Position numbers and translations under genes: made by a program | Part shown: piece by piece, positions 45,053-57,435 of the stretch | Layout: each line of letters begins with the position of its first letter | How positions within the stretch are numbered: the stretch's first letter is position 1 | Notes under the pieces: model-generated | The model's input: the letters and a program-made list of their open reading frames with translations, nothing else | Databases searched by the model: none | Told to the model about the DNA's origin: nothing | Origin: Tuctoria greenei | Lineage: Eukaryota; Streptophyta; Magnoliopsida; Poales; Poaceae | Length of the DNA stretch: 64,000 nucleotides | NCBI GenBank assembly: GCA_036927565.1 | Contig: JAYESD010000001.1 | Location: 253,733,097 to 253,797,096, forward strand | Direction: 5' to 3'

Positions 45053-46297
45053 TCACAGCACTCGTTTGAACTTTCCCGTGACGTCGAGGTGGGAGGAAGG
45101 CGGCCTGGAGATGCGCTGTAGCGAGCAGCACAGCAGAGACACGCTGGGAACGGCGCGAATGGTCGGCGGATTGCGGTCACCACGCCATGGGAGGCACAGC
45201 AGTGAGGAACGCGGCGTGGATGGCGGTGTGGCCATGGCGCACAGCGGAAGGATTTGCAGTGAGGAGCGCTGCGGCGTGCAGAGGCTAGGGACACGGCGAC
45301 GGAGCAAGGGAGCACGCGGCTGGCAGGGAAAGCGCGCAGCAGGGAGCTGGCGGCCGTCGCCGAGGTTGGTGCACGGCGGCGGACTGAGCAGGGCGGTCGC
45401 CGAGCGGGCCAGCGGTGAGGGGGCGCTAGTGGGGCGCGGACCGGTGACCGGAGGCGAGGAGGCGGCCGGCGGGGTGGTCTGAGCGCGCGGGGAGGTGGAG
45501 CGCCGGTGTCGGCGGCGCGTGGACCAGCGCCGAGGGAGGCGAGGAGCCAGGGAGCACCGTGGCGGTCGGGTGTCGCGCAGGCGTGCGGCGCAGGGACGGC
45601 ACACGTCGGTAAGGGGCACGGCCGGCGAGGTAGGCGCGGGGCGGTGGAGCGTGCGCGGCCGGTGGTGCCGTGAGCGGCTGGCGGGGAGGCGCCGTGGGCG
45701 GACGCAGGAGCGGTGGGATGGCGGCGCGCGGGGGTGCAGGAGGCGCGCGGGCCGGGAGTGGAGTGCCGGCGTGAGCGGTCGGAGCGGCGCGGCATGAGCG
45801 GTGCTTGGGGGCGGCTCGGCAGGGAGGAGCTGGGGCACGGCTGCCGGCGCGGTAGAAGACGCTCGGCGGTGCTGCGGTCGGCCGACGCGAGCAGGGGCGA
45901 GGCGGCGCGCGGGGGTGCTCGACGCGAGGAGGCGCGCGACTGGTGGGGCGCTGGCGTCGGTGGCCGTCGGGCGGACTGAGCGGGGTTGGGCTAGCGGCAG
46001 GTGACCGGACGCAGAGGAGATGGCGCGGTGATAAGGACGGGAAAAGGGACGTCGAGGTGGCTCTGCATGCGGCTGCGTGGAGGCAGGGGAGGAGGTGCCG
46101 ACCTGACTGGTGGGGACCACCTGTGGGACCCACCTCCTTAACTCCTCTTTCCAAAATTCAAATAGGGCTAGCAAAGACGCTTCAAAAATAATCAAATTTG
46201 GCCCAGTGACTAAATAAAATGTGGAGAATTTTATGGTGCAATCAGATTTCAAAACTGAGCAAGTTGAATTTGAACTCAGATTTAAATTTGAATTCAA
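45053..46297 (-). CDS. Long Pro/Arg/Ala-rich ORF in LTR, probably compositional
   Basis: A 414-codon frame in the sense direction of the element crosses the GC-rich LTR core. After about 90 ordinary residues the product is almost only Pro, Arg, Ala, Ser and Thr. In the 5' LTR a one-base insertion near 55800 changes the tail and leaves 373 codons. Several other frames are also open here. It most likely reflects low stop frequency in GC-rich leader sequence, but translation from the element's RNA cannot be excluded. Confidence 0.15.
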   Translation of the reverse strand: MNSNLNLSSNSTCSVLKSDCTIKFSTFYLVTGPNLIIFEASLLALFEFWKEELRRWVPQVVPTSQVGTSSPASTQPHAEPPRRPFSRPYHRAISSASGHLPLAQPRSVRPTATDASAPPVARLLASSTPARRLAPARVGRPQHRRASSTAPAAVPQLLPAEPPPSTAHAAPLRPLTPALHSRPARLLHPRAPPSHRSCVRPRRLPASRSRHHRPRTLHRPAPTSPAVPLTDVCRPCAARLRDTRPPRCSLAPRLPRRWSTRRRHRRSTSPRAQTTPPAASSPPVTGPRPTSAPSPLARSATALLSPPPCTNLGDGRQLPAARFPCQPRAPLLRRRVPSLCTPQRSSLQILPLCAMATPPSTPRSSLLCLPWRGDRNPPTIRAVPSVSLLCCSLQRISRPPSSHLDVTGKFKRVL

Positions 46298-46875
46298 GTG
46301 GTGATACTTGACTCAAGGAAATAAATAGTAGATTAGGTTCAAAAATCCTGAAACTTTGAAGTTAACCTTTTTGAACCATAAGGGACCTCAAGAAAAATTT
46401 GGAGTTGATTTGGACAAGGTTGAGCATGAAGTTTAAATTTGAAGTCGACGTTGATTAAACTCTCAGTACGTGTCCAATAAATGGGAAATGGGCTTCAAAA
46501 ATTTTGAAACTTTACCGAGAGTCTAATTGGAATATTAGTAGGTCATGGAAAAATTTACGGCCTGAGATTTGAATATTTTTGGATGTCCAATTTTAGGTTC
46601 GGAATAATTCCTTTTTCTTTCCCTCTATTTTGTTTTCTTTTCTCCTTTAATTTTTCAATGAAAATGTGAAGACTTGGAAATTAAGGATTTCACACCTTAA
46701 ATTCCGAATACATTATCAACCATGTTCTATAGGTAAAATTTTTAACAAGTCCCTATTTTTAGTGAACATAGTTTAACTCATATGGCTCATGTGAGTTTGG
46801 ATTTCCAAGTCTATTTTCAAAATTTTTAAGTTCGCATTTTTGCGTTTTTGTTCTTCCGAAAAACGGGCTTTTACA

Positions 46876-46893
46876 ATCCTTCCCCCTTAAAGG
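46876..46893 (-). other. Polypurine tract of the non-autonomous element
   Basis: The minus strand reads CCTTTAAGGGGGAAGGAT directly before the LTR start TGTAAAAG. Close to the tract at 61784-61800. Confidence 0.85.
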
Positions 46894-49179
46894 AATCTCG
46901 TCCCGAGATTCTAACAGGTAGAATAACAGAACGATGAGGGAATGATCCGTAAAAGAGGGTCATTGACTAAGGAAAATGGCAATGCCCTTAAAAACTTGGG
47001 TTCTACAAAATAGTGATTATCTTCATGCATCTTAAGAAATTCTAAAGTTTGCCTCAGGAGATTCCAGTCTTTAGGTTGATAGCCTTGACAGGATGCTCGA
47101 CATGACAATATCACATCGTAAGGCTCTCACGTCTGGTACTGATCCTTTATTGTTGTACTCTTGCACTGACATGACATCTTGTCCTGTCCTAGTCTTGATT
47201 TGAAGAATTTGCACTTGTTCTTTGCTTCTCTAGGTCACCTTGATAGTTTGAAACTTTTCTTGCATTGATTCTTGGTTGCTTGCTTGGTTTTGCATAGGTC
47301 CTTTCAACTTAATGTGGTATTTCCCTTGACATGAGTTAAGATGGTTTACGAGGTTAAACGACAATCATTAACCTCGTTTGAGGTTTAGTCAACCATAGGA
47401 TTCCTTAGCCATAGCATAAGAGTAGCAAGACACTCAACACTCTTATGTAATCAAAACAGCAGGAATATTTAAGATATGACGACTACAAGGTTTCTGGGTA
47501 TATCAACGTCTTCAAACAATAGAAGCAGAAGATGAAGACCTTTTTGCGGTGGCACATGAGGATGTAAGGATTCAGTATCCTCATATGTTTCAACACAGCA
47601 AAGAACTCAATCATATGGTAACTACAAGGTAATTAGTATAGCAAGGTTACCATATAACAACATAAGATCTTAGAAGGACCCAAAGAGTTTCACGAGGTTG
47701 ACAAACGAACGGTATAGTTGCAACAATCAAGGTACTTGAACCTAACAAGTCAAGGCTGGAAGTCCAAGTGTTTGTTTAGTTGCAAGTACTCAAGGCGATT
47801 TGAGTTTCAACAAGTCAAGGACAAGGACTCAACTGTGTTTTAGTCACAAGGTGTCCCTTGTGCTACTCAAGATAATGAAACCAGTCGAAAGCGTTGCGAA
47901 CGATAAAATTGATCACAACTCAAAAATGTTAAGCACTACTTAAGTATCTGAACGGGGTCACATATTCTTGCTCAAAACTCATTAGTAATTACGTTTTATG
48001 ATGCATCACAAACCGGATGATGTTATGCAGACACAATGCAACTCCGCGGATAATTATGCAAGGTATGGTGCATTCAGTATTATGCTTTGAGCAAAAATAG
48101 GTAAGACAATCCAAACACGGTCAGAAGTATCCCAAATACAGGAGGATTGATTAAACTTGGTCATGAAAGGCGCTAGAAAAGACTTGCTACTTTCATATTT
48201 CGACCAAGTTCGATGGTTTCAAGGTAAAAGTATTAGCAAGGAATGGTGAGGTTCATCTCAAGGCAACGGAGTGTACAAAATGGAACAAAGTGATTGAACT
48301 TCTTGTTGATTGGAAGTTCCCTAAAGCTTGTTAATCACAACCTACAGGTAATTGTGGTTCCTTAACAATGGGTCAGGTTTTTCATCTCGTAGTTTTCTTA
48401 AAGTACTATGTCTACCCCTTAAAAGGTGCGGTAGGGTTGCCTTCAGAAGTGGCAAAGAGAGTAACCTTTGAAGAGTAAGGTTCTCCTCACTTCCGTAGGT
48501 TGCACTAAGTGGTTGACAAGGTACCGTGCTAGGCACGACCTTGGTTAGTAATCCACGTTCTTGCTAAAGAATTTCCAGCTCATACTACTCACTTATGGCT
48601 TCTCGTCTCAAAGACTGAAGCAAAGGAGTGGTTTAGCGTGAAGAATCAACTGACTCCTTTAACTCGTTGATCGAATTCCACAAGAAACGGGGTTCAGGGT
48701 AATCCGTTACTTAAGCTTCGCATTGACTTAATGAGTCAATGTTATACTCGGTCCTACTTACTTGAGCATTGCTCCCAGCACGTTGGTTCGGTGTCGATGT
48801 ACCTTGGTATGACACCTAGGTGAACGTAACACTTCAATTACTAGATGAACTCCTTCCCCCTTAAGATTCAAGCTAGGTGAGCAAGAAACATACTCCAAGC
48901 AATCTTTATGGGGAGGGTTGTCCAACTAAGGGAAGTGTCATACATGCCCAATGCACAATTAAAGTGTGAGATGCAAGGTTGCATAGTCAAAACACTAGCA
49001 TGTGCATCCGAGCAAAAAGGGATTTGCCTTAGTGTAATACTCAACTCTAAAGGCAAATATTGTTGGGTCGCAACACCTGGTATGTTATGAAACTCCTCGA
49101 TTTGAACTCGAGAACCAAATCCATAAACACCCTGAAGGGTCATCACCCGGGTAAATCCTGGTGGAGGATGAACAGCTTG
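46894..49179 (-). other. Internal domain of the non-autonomous element, 3' part: no gene seen
   Basis: Only short frames (up to 92 codons) without recognisable domains. 'gaatctcgtcccgagatt' at 46891-46908 is a near-palindrome next to the polypurine tract and is shared with the chromovirus at 61801. Confidence 0.6.
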
Positions 49180-50900
49180 GACGCAACTTCGATTTTGGCC
49201 AAGTAAATGGCAAAATCAGGTCTTGAGGTGAACAACAAAGTTAAAGTACACTTCAATATCTTTCCAAAAAGTATTGGTTTGCCTCTAGATCATCTCTGGT
49301 TTGCATGTTATGAAATTTTGAAGTTAGCAGATTTCTCTGCACTTTCAGCAGAATCTGCTTAAACAGTAGCAGTTTTGATCTAAAGTTTTCAGGCTGTTCT
49401 GATGGAAATCTGGAAATATTATGATTTACAAAGTTGTATCCAATGTAATAGGATTTCCAGAATGTACTTACTTGTCTTCATATCAGTTCTGGTTCAAAAG
49501 ATATGAATTTTTGAAGTTGGGTAAAATTTCAGCATTCAGAATTGAATTCAGTTCAGATTGACCACTCTGTATTCAAACTCGATTTGGAATAGGTAGATGA
49601 CCGATTCAGGTCTGGAGCCAATTGCAAAAATTGTAGCTGACTCTCTAAACTCTCCAACGGTTACTCGCGTGACACCATTGGATCAAGGGCCTGCGAGTTA
49701 TGGATTAAATTCAGAGGTGTACAGATTGCTGTCCAGTTTGGGTATGCCTGGACAGTCTCTGCGATTATCCAAATTTCACCCATTTAGAAAAGGATTCTGG
49801 TCTGGTGCTGAACAGAAAACATGTAGAGGACTTCCAAACCTTTCTAAATAGTATTTACTTGCCCTCGTAGCATTTCTGGTTGAGAAGATACGGTATTTGC
49901 AAGTTGACAGTTTTTCTGAAAATTTGGACAGCACCTCCTTTGTTTAAGGCTGATTTTGTCCACAATTTTCAAATATACAAACATCAACATTTGCAAAAGT
50001 AATACATAGCAAACTTGTTGCATACATTCTCAGGATCCCAGAAATGTAAAATACGAAGCCATTCGACAATTATACAGCGAGTTATGCGAGAAACCGTAAC
50101 TGTATACAGGACTGTCCACTCGCTGTCCAGATTTTATCAAGTCTAGAAATCTGAAATTTTGAGTATGTTAGAGATGGATTCTGCTCTGGAGTTCTATAGA
50201 AATGTTGTAGAGGACTCTCTACACTCTCCAACCACATAAAGTAGGCCTGCAGCAGTGAAGTATGTAGAAGGTTACGATTCAATTGGTGAAGAGTTCAGAT
50301 TCTGTCCCCTCTTCCGGGCTGTCAGAACCTCTTAAACGACAACTCAATTTAGACCTGGTTAATGTGAGTTTTAGCCTTTGTGTTGAATAGAAAGTTGATA
50401 GAGGACTCTTTAAGTTTTCCATACATGTATAAACATGCATAGGTTGCATTTCTAGTTTAACAGTTTTGGCTATTTAAAGTTCAAAATTTTTCTGGCTGTT
50501 TCAGATAGCATCGATATACATGTGCTATCTTCAACTCTGTTTTTAATTAGTTTTAAACTGAATTTGAGGTATCACTGAATAACAAAGTTGTAGAATAGCT
50601 CTTCCAATTTCCAGAAATGTATCATAATGGAATAGAAGAGCTTTCTCCAAGGAAATATGACAAAAATTCAGATGCTGGTCCGTGTAGTTTCAGAACAGCA
50701 GCTGCTGTGATAATGGTGCATTTTCATCACCATAAAAGCATCTTTTGGCTTGGAGGTCAATAGGAAACTATTAGAAGACTCCAAAAGCTTTTCAAAAAAA
50801 TATTCACTTGCCTCCAAAGCCCTCCAGGTTGAAGAGATATGGAATTTCAAAGTCAGGTCAATTCTGTTCGAAAACAGAACTCACCGGCTTCGAAACACAA
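49180..50900. repeat. Degenerate tandem array, nine units of ~191 bp
   Basis: A core like 'gttgtagaggactctc' recurs with starts near 49238, 49431, 49629, 49819, 50012, 50201, 50392, 50585 and 50766, giving spacings of 193, 198, 190, 193, 189, 191, 193 and 181 bp. About 50-60 bp after each core comes a second block like 'tctggttgagaagatatgg' followed by 'gaagtt', clearest at about 49292, 49483, 49870 and 50820. Units are strongly diverged from each other, so the array is old. It makes up a third of the internal domain. The function is unknown; no ORF runs through it. Confidence 0.65.
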
Positions 50901-52004
50901 GAATTTGGGGAACAAACTCAAATTTTGAAACTTAACTCAAAACTCAAGTCCGATGGCTAGAACTTGATTCACAACTAATCATTTCCTTTAGAACCAAATG
51001 GAATCTTAAAAGAGACTTGACGACCTTCTTATCCATAGCATATCACTATGGATCTTCAAACTTAACCAAAGTCTTACTCCGGCGAAGTCGAGCTAAACTC
51101 TCGCCAGGAGCAAAGAACTTTGGTTCACCTACTCTTGAAAAGAAACATTTTAATTTGTCCACAAGATATCAGCAACTGATACTTGGACTCAATATGAATA
51201 TGAAGTCATTTCTTTCGTGGGGGATGGTCAAAGTATCAAGTGTGATACTGACGGTACTACGTGCCTTACTAAAAGAAAAGTCTAATCCGGTATATCCGGA
51301 TACGTCTAGAGGTGGTCCTACTATCGATCACTCGCAAACGTATTCTACACGGGTCGCTACCGGAGTTAGTGTACCTGTAGAAGACAAACAATCCCCTTTC
51401 ACACCTTCACACCTCAAGGGCGGCACGGGGAAACACGACAGGCAGTCACAATAATATATATGAAAGTAAATGCATACGACTCTGGTGTGAGTCGCCCTCG
51501 AGCGAGGCCATGTCTCGAGGTACATGGCTGTAAATACGTCTGTACAACAAAGACTCCCGTACGATCCGGCTTATACACGCTCAGGCATACGTGTTTCGCA
51601 TGATCCCATAGAACATGAATAGTTCTAGAGATGCACACTATCGGGTTATACACCACCCGACGGGGGCTCCCACTAATTTTGTGTCACGCTGGGGTACCGC
51701 GTGTCATATGTTCTCATAAACATGGAAAGTTTCAGAGACTCATATTGACTTTTCGTGCTAAGCCACGGAAATTTCACATACCATATCTCGTATGCAGAGT
51801 TTACCGAGATTGATCCGCTCTCGGCGGCGTACCTTACCTCTTACTTGAAGACAGAGCGTCGTTACAGAATAACATAACAAGTTAGTTCACCACCTTTATA
51901 ACTTATACTAGTAATAGTCCTAAATGGGCATATAGCTAATCCTCACTCGACTACTTCGGAGTTTTCGAAAATAGGCTCTTTTCGAGCGTGCTATTCCCAA
52001 TGAA
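50901..52004 (-). other. Internal domain of the non-autonomous element, leader side: no gene seen
   Basis: A 145-codon plus-strand frame (51017-51454) is antisense to the element and has no recognisable domain. This region should be the 5' leader, where packaging and dimerisation signals would be expected, but I cannot point to one. Confidence 0.5.
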
Positions 52005-52016
52005 GCTCTGATACCA
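52005..52016 (-). other. Primer-binding site (initiator Met tRNA)
   Basis: The minus strand reads TGGTATCAGAGC, four bases (GACA) after the 5' LTR end at 52021. It fixes the element's orientation. Confidence 0.9.
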
Positions 52017-52020
52017 TGTC

Positions 52021-55000
52021 TGTGGGGACCGGAGTCCACACATCCGAGGATCTCATTGGGTGGTGCCGTGCGATGCGGCACCTAACAACACACACGAAAA
52101 GGATACCAAAACATATAAAGTTTTCATTTCATAATAATAAGAGTTTACAAAAGAGTGTACAATAGGAGTACACACGCAGCGGAAAATACATACTCATAAT
52201 CTCACCTAACTAAGCAGGAGAGAAGGCGTCCATGCCCTAGGACGATTCTCACTAGCAACACGAAGAACATACAGCAGCGGCGTGGCTCACATGAGATTTA
52301 TCTCGACACCTCGAGTCTCATGTACAACCTGAACAGTAGAAATAAAACTAATACCTGCAAAAATCGTTAAAGCGCAAACGTGAGCATAAGGCTCAGCAAG
52401 ACTTAACCGTCTCACTAGACAGATGCAAGGGGACACTAAACATAGGTAAGGAATAGCATAAATGACTCGCCTACAAGTGGATCCTTATAATCAAGTTTTA
52501 AGTAGCAAATGACATTCTCTGAGCACGGCACATCATGGGCTCCACAATCAAACAAGAAATGCTTTACCGATGATATGACATGCCCAAAGCACATAGTGAT
52601 ATTACAACTAAAGTATGGGGAAATTGTAAACTTTTAATTGTACTATCTCTAAACCATACAAGGTTGCAAGTAATTATAATTCAATACAATATTAATTTCT
52701 GACTTCTTTAGTATTTACTACGTCACGACACAGTGAACAAGTGGTACTCTATTACTGCGAGGGACAGTGATTGCAATCAGGATACACCCGGACAACACGA
52801 CACATACGTCGTTCGGAAGTGTCAGCGAGCACACCTGTACCTACATAACACTTCAGTACTAGGCGTATATGGCAACCTTTCGCAAGAAACTCAAATGCCG
52901 AACCGGTCGATCCGTCACGGGCAGGAGGTCCCTGCGTGGGGCGTACTCTGACGTGCCCACCAGCGGATTTACACCTTGCTACCCTCAACCTACACCTATA
53001 AAACGGAACGGTATGCCTCGACACCCAAGTGACCAAGATACGTCAGTTTATTGGATTCCATATGTCCATTATATTGCCGGTACAATTCAAGCTTGTCCAG
53101 CGGGGCCGCATACGGACGGGCCTTAATCAACACAGGCAGGGCTATGCGACCGAGACTCAATTCTCGCCGCTTCCTATCCATTCCCTACCCGGTCTCAGTT
53201 TCATTATATTAAGCCATTTTCTATTCAACCAATCCTGTGAGATACATCTCTCGCGAGTAGATTCCAACTACTCGACTTCTACCGGATTTCCTATGCATTA
53301 GCAAAGCAGTTACTACAGGTCAAACTGTAACTCGTGCCAAATAAACCCTGGGATTTTTGGTCATGCATGGGGAGTATCATTCACCCTAAACGTAATGCAC
53401 AATTCATATACTACTCATCATAGTGATAAAGCAAAAGTTTATAAACGACTTAAATGCAAACCGGGGCTTGCCTTAGTTTGCGACTGAACAAATGTCAATT
53501 GTTAGGGCTTGATCTTCCTCCAGAGAACCTGCCATGGAACCTCAGTGGAAACACCTTGGCCTTCTCCTCCAAGCGAAGCTCCTCGTCGATCATCTACCAT
53601 CACGTTTCCTATCGACATGATATGCATATAAGTAATTAAGTAATTAAGTAATTTAAGAAAAGACTCCACGGGGTTGTGTAAACTCTAAGAATGAGGAGTT
53701 CGATTAGGAAGGACAAATATGCCTCTGTTGTGTGAATGAACAAAGGATGAAGTCAAGTGGTTATAGTAGTATCGAGATGTGAATTGAAAGGTGCAATGTA
53801 AGCACACATTGCAACTTGGCACTCAACACTCGACGCTATGCCACTCAAGGACGATACAGCTGAATGGTGCGAGAGTGTTGGACTGGTAGTGTAAGAATGA
53901 CCTAAGAGTCAAGGTGGCATAGTAGTGTCGAGATAAGCACTGAAAGGTGCAATGTAATGACACATCGCAATTTAGCACTCAACACTTGGAGCTATGCCGC
54001 ACAAAGAGTGATAAGGTATAATGGTGAAGAAGTATTGCTGGACTGTGTGATGTAAGGAAGACTAAGCGATCAAGATGGAGCATTGAAAGCTTAAGGCATG
54101 AGTGAATTGTGCAACAAGAGGTTGTGACTTAGAAGTCGACCAGTGAAGTTACACAAACTCATTAAGGAGTAAACCTAATTATGTGACAAGTGTGGTCGCA
54201 GGGTCCTGATAAGGATGAACCAGGATGAAACCCTAGCGACACTTGGGAGTGAAGTGAGGTCAACATTCTTTGGACTTTAAGACATCATAACGAGCCTTGT
54301 TAACCTGACGTGACTACCGAGACAACGTTCAAATGACCTTTAGGTAAAGTAGTTTCTACGGCAAGCTTCTCGAGCATCGTTTAAGTGCTTACGTGACACT
54401 ATTGCAGTGTCCTTTGCAAGATTGTCCAGATGAGCTCGGTGAACTCCTGGAACTCGAACATGATGCGAGACCTTGTCGTGACGGTCATGCTTTGCCATCA
54501 CGAGAAGATCGGATTAGCCAGGTCCACATCGACCCGGACTCGTCAATAGGGTGAGCGGAATCCCGAACACCACCTTGGGAGTCTTAAGGCTAGTGATGTC
54601 GACTCGGTTGTTGATAAGCGACTCGACGAACCTGCCATCGATGAAACGGTACACCTAGTTAACCAATCCTGTGATCGGCTACGGAACATCCTCGACATAA
54701 CCAAGGAACTCTTATCCAAGGTTCCCCTTGGTCTAGTTCTCCTTGTTGGTCGCAACGTTCATGCATCCTCTACTCCAGGTCATCGGTGAGCACCAACACA
54801 CCTGGTTTGACCTAGAAGGCATTTCATCTAGCATCTAGGCTACACCTAGGACTCGACGAGTCTTGCCTCGACTAAACCCTAATTTGGCTAAACGACCATT
54901 GTACGACGAGTCGTGCTAGTGTTTCAGCACCACACACATCACAAGCATCCATCATCTCGATGCCAGGACACGATGACGGTTCGGAGCGTCACGACGATGT

Positions 55001-57430
55001 CATATGGTCAACGACGTCGACGCGGCTCATGGTGGAGCATCACGAGCACGTACGGACAGGCCAATGTGATACAAACGATACAAGAGGTCAACTTAGGGAC
55101 TCCTATAGGAATGATATCAACGCGGAACATGGGCGTACAACTTGACGACACATGAGTAACCTTAGCGATCATGACGAACGGACGTCGGTGACGTCAAGCA
55201 AGGTATTTCAGGGTAAGGCTCACCTTGTAGGCATTTCGCCGAACACCTTGGTGTGTACTTGAGTTCCATCGCGTCATCACCATTCAAAGGGTATCTTGGC
55301 ACATGCACTTGTCAATTGCCACCCCAGAATAGACCTGCACCCATAGACCATCATTGAATGGCAACACACTTAGTTTCACCTTGCAACCATTTCATCGAAT
55401 ACCTTGGCTGCAGTCACTGATCCAAAGAATTTTGCAAAATAAGAGCTAACCTTGGACCAGTTGTCGGTGCCAGTGTGTCAACGACGTGTTCCTGCATATC
55501 CTCTATCACACCCATTACTCACTCCTCTGCTAGGACATGGCCTATGAGCAGAACGTCGCGACGACGGAAAGTAGGCGCCGAAATTGGGGCAGCACAAGGC
55601 TAAATATCACAGCACTCGTTTGAACTTTCCCGTGACGTCGAGGTGGGAGGAAGGCGGCCTGGAGATGCGCTGTAGCGAGCAGCACAACAGAGACACGCTG
55701 GGAACGGCGCGAATGGTCGGCGGATTGCGGTCACCACGCCATGGGAGGCACAGCAGTGAGGAACGCGGCATGGATGGCGGTGTGGCCATGGCGCACAGCC
55801 GGAAGGATTTGCAGTGAGGAGCGCTGAGGCGTGCAGAGGCTAGGGACACGGCGACGGAGCAAGGGAGCACGCGGCTGGCAGGGAAAGCGCGCAGCAGGGA
55901 GCTGGCGGCCGTCGCCGAGGTTGGTGCACGGCGGCGGACTGAGCAGGGCGGTCGCCGAGCGGGCCAGCGGTGAGGGGGCGCTAGTGGGGCGCGGACCGGT
56001 GACCGGAGGCGAGGAGGCGGCCGGCGGGGTGGTCTGAGCGCGCGGGGAGGTGGAGCGCCGGCGTCGGCGGCGCGTGGACCAGCGCCGAGGGAGGCGAGGA
56101 GCCAGGGAGCACCGTGGCGGTCGGGTGTCGCGCAGGCGTGCGGCGCAGGGACGGCACACGTCGGTAAGGGGCACGGCCGGCGAGGTAGGCGCGGGGCGGT
56201 GGAGCGTGCGCGGCCGGTGGTGCCGTGAGCGGCTGGCGGGGAGGCGCCGTGGGCGGACGCAGGAGCGGTGGGATGGCGGCGCGCGGGGGTGCAGGAGGCG
56301 CGCGGGCCGGGAGAGGAGTGCCGGCGTGAGCGGTCGGAGCGGCGCGGCGTGAGCGGTGCTTGGGGGCGGCTCGGCAGGGAGGAGCTGGGGCATGGCTGCC
56401 GGCGCGGTAGAAGACGCTCGGCGGCGCTGCGGTCGGCCGACGCGAGCAGGGGCGAGGCGGCGCGCGGGGGTGCTCGGCGCGAGGAGGCGCGCGACTGGTG
56501 GGGCGCTGGCGTCGGTGGCCGTCGGGCGGACTGAGCGGGGTTGGGCTAGCGGCAGGTGACCGGACGCAGAGGAGATGGCGCGGTGATAAGGACGGGAAAA
56601 GGGACGTCGAGGTGGCTCTGCATGCGGCTGCGTGGAGGCAGGGGAGGAGGTGCCGACCTGACTGGTGGGGACCACCTGTGGGACCCACCTCCTTAACTCC
56701 TCTTTCCAAAATTCAAATAGGGCTAGCAAAGACGCTTCAAAAATAATCAAATTTGGCCCAGTGACTAAATAAAATGTGGAGAATTTTATGGTGCAATCAG
56801 ATTTCAAAACTGAGCAAGTTGAATTTGAACTCAGATTTAAATTTGAATTCAAGTGGTGATACTTGACTCAAGGAAATAAATAGTAGATTAGGTTCAAAAA
56901 TCCTGAAACTTTGAAGTTAACCTTTTTGAACCATAAGGGACCTCAGGAAAAATTTGGAGTTCATTTGGACAAGGTTGAGCATGAAGTTTAAATTTGAAGT
57001 CGACGTTGATTAAACTCTCAGTACGTGTCCAATAAATGGGAAATGGGCTTCAAAAATTTTGAAACTTTACCGAGAGTCTAATTGGAATATTAGTAGGTCA
57101 TGGAAAAATTTACGGCCCGAGATTTGAATATTTTTGGATGTCCCATTTTAGGTTCGGAATAATTCCTTTTTCTTTCCCTCTATTTTGTTTTCTTTTCTCC
57201 TTTAATTTTTCAATGAAAATGTGAAGACTTGGAAATTAAGGATTTCACACCTTAAATTCCGAATACATTATCAACCATGTTCTATAGGTAAAATTTTTAA
57301 CAAGTCCCTATTTTTAGTGAACATAGTTTAACTCATATGGCTCATGTGAGTTTGGATTTCCAAGTCTATTTTCAAAATTTTTAAGTTCGCATTTTTGCGT
57401 TTTTGTTCTTCCGAAAAACGGGCTTTTACA
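52021..57430 (-). repeat. 5' LTR of the non-autonomous element
   Basis: 5410 bp, collinear with 41467-46875 at an offset of 10554. Most of the differences are C/T or G/A changes, with one single-base insertion near 55800. The GC-rich core is at about 55610-56690. Confidence 0.92.
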
Positions 57431-57435
57431 ACTAG
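57431..57435. repeat. Target-site duplication ACTAG (right)
   Basis: Partner of 41462-41466. Confidence 0.9.

Larger units (their letters stand above)
41467..46875 (-). repeat. 3' LTR of the non-autonomous element
   Basis: 5409 bp, TGTAAAAGCCCG to GGTCCCCACA on the minus strand. The U3-like part (46875 to about 46150) is AT-rich, the middle (about 46130-45060) very GC-rich, and the rest mixed. 41812-42921 is homologous to 58067-59193 in the chromovirus LTR. I saw no clear TATA box. Confidence 0.92.
41467..57430 (-). mobile_element. Complete non-autonomous LTR retrotransposon (Tekay-related)
   Basis: Read on the minus strand: 5' LTR (57430-52021), PBS, 5145-bp internal domain, polypurine tract, 3' LTR (46875-41467), all flanked by ACTAG. 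No gag, protease, RT or integrase frame is present; the longest internal ORF is 145 codons and unrecognised. Both LTR ends, the PBS type and the polypurine region resemble the chromovirus beginning at 57702, so that family is the likely source of enzymes. About 36 LTR differences in 5.4 kb by eye count (about 0.7%) suggest insertion roughly 0.25 million years ago at the usual grass rate of 1.3e-8 per site per year. Confidence 0.92.

Noticed and set aside
45426..46154. Minus-strand ORFs of 242 and 249 codons, and plus-strand ORFs of 80-150 codons, in the GC-rich LTR core as genes
   Set aside because: Several overlapping frames are open at once with Pro/Arg/Ala/Gly-only composition, which is the signature of GC-rich noncoding DNA.
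51017..51454. 145-codon ORF in the non-autonomous element as gag
   Set aside because: It lies antisense to the element, lacks gag or zinc-knuckle features, and has no similarity I can recognise.
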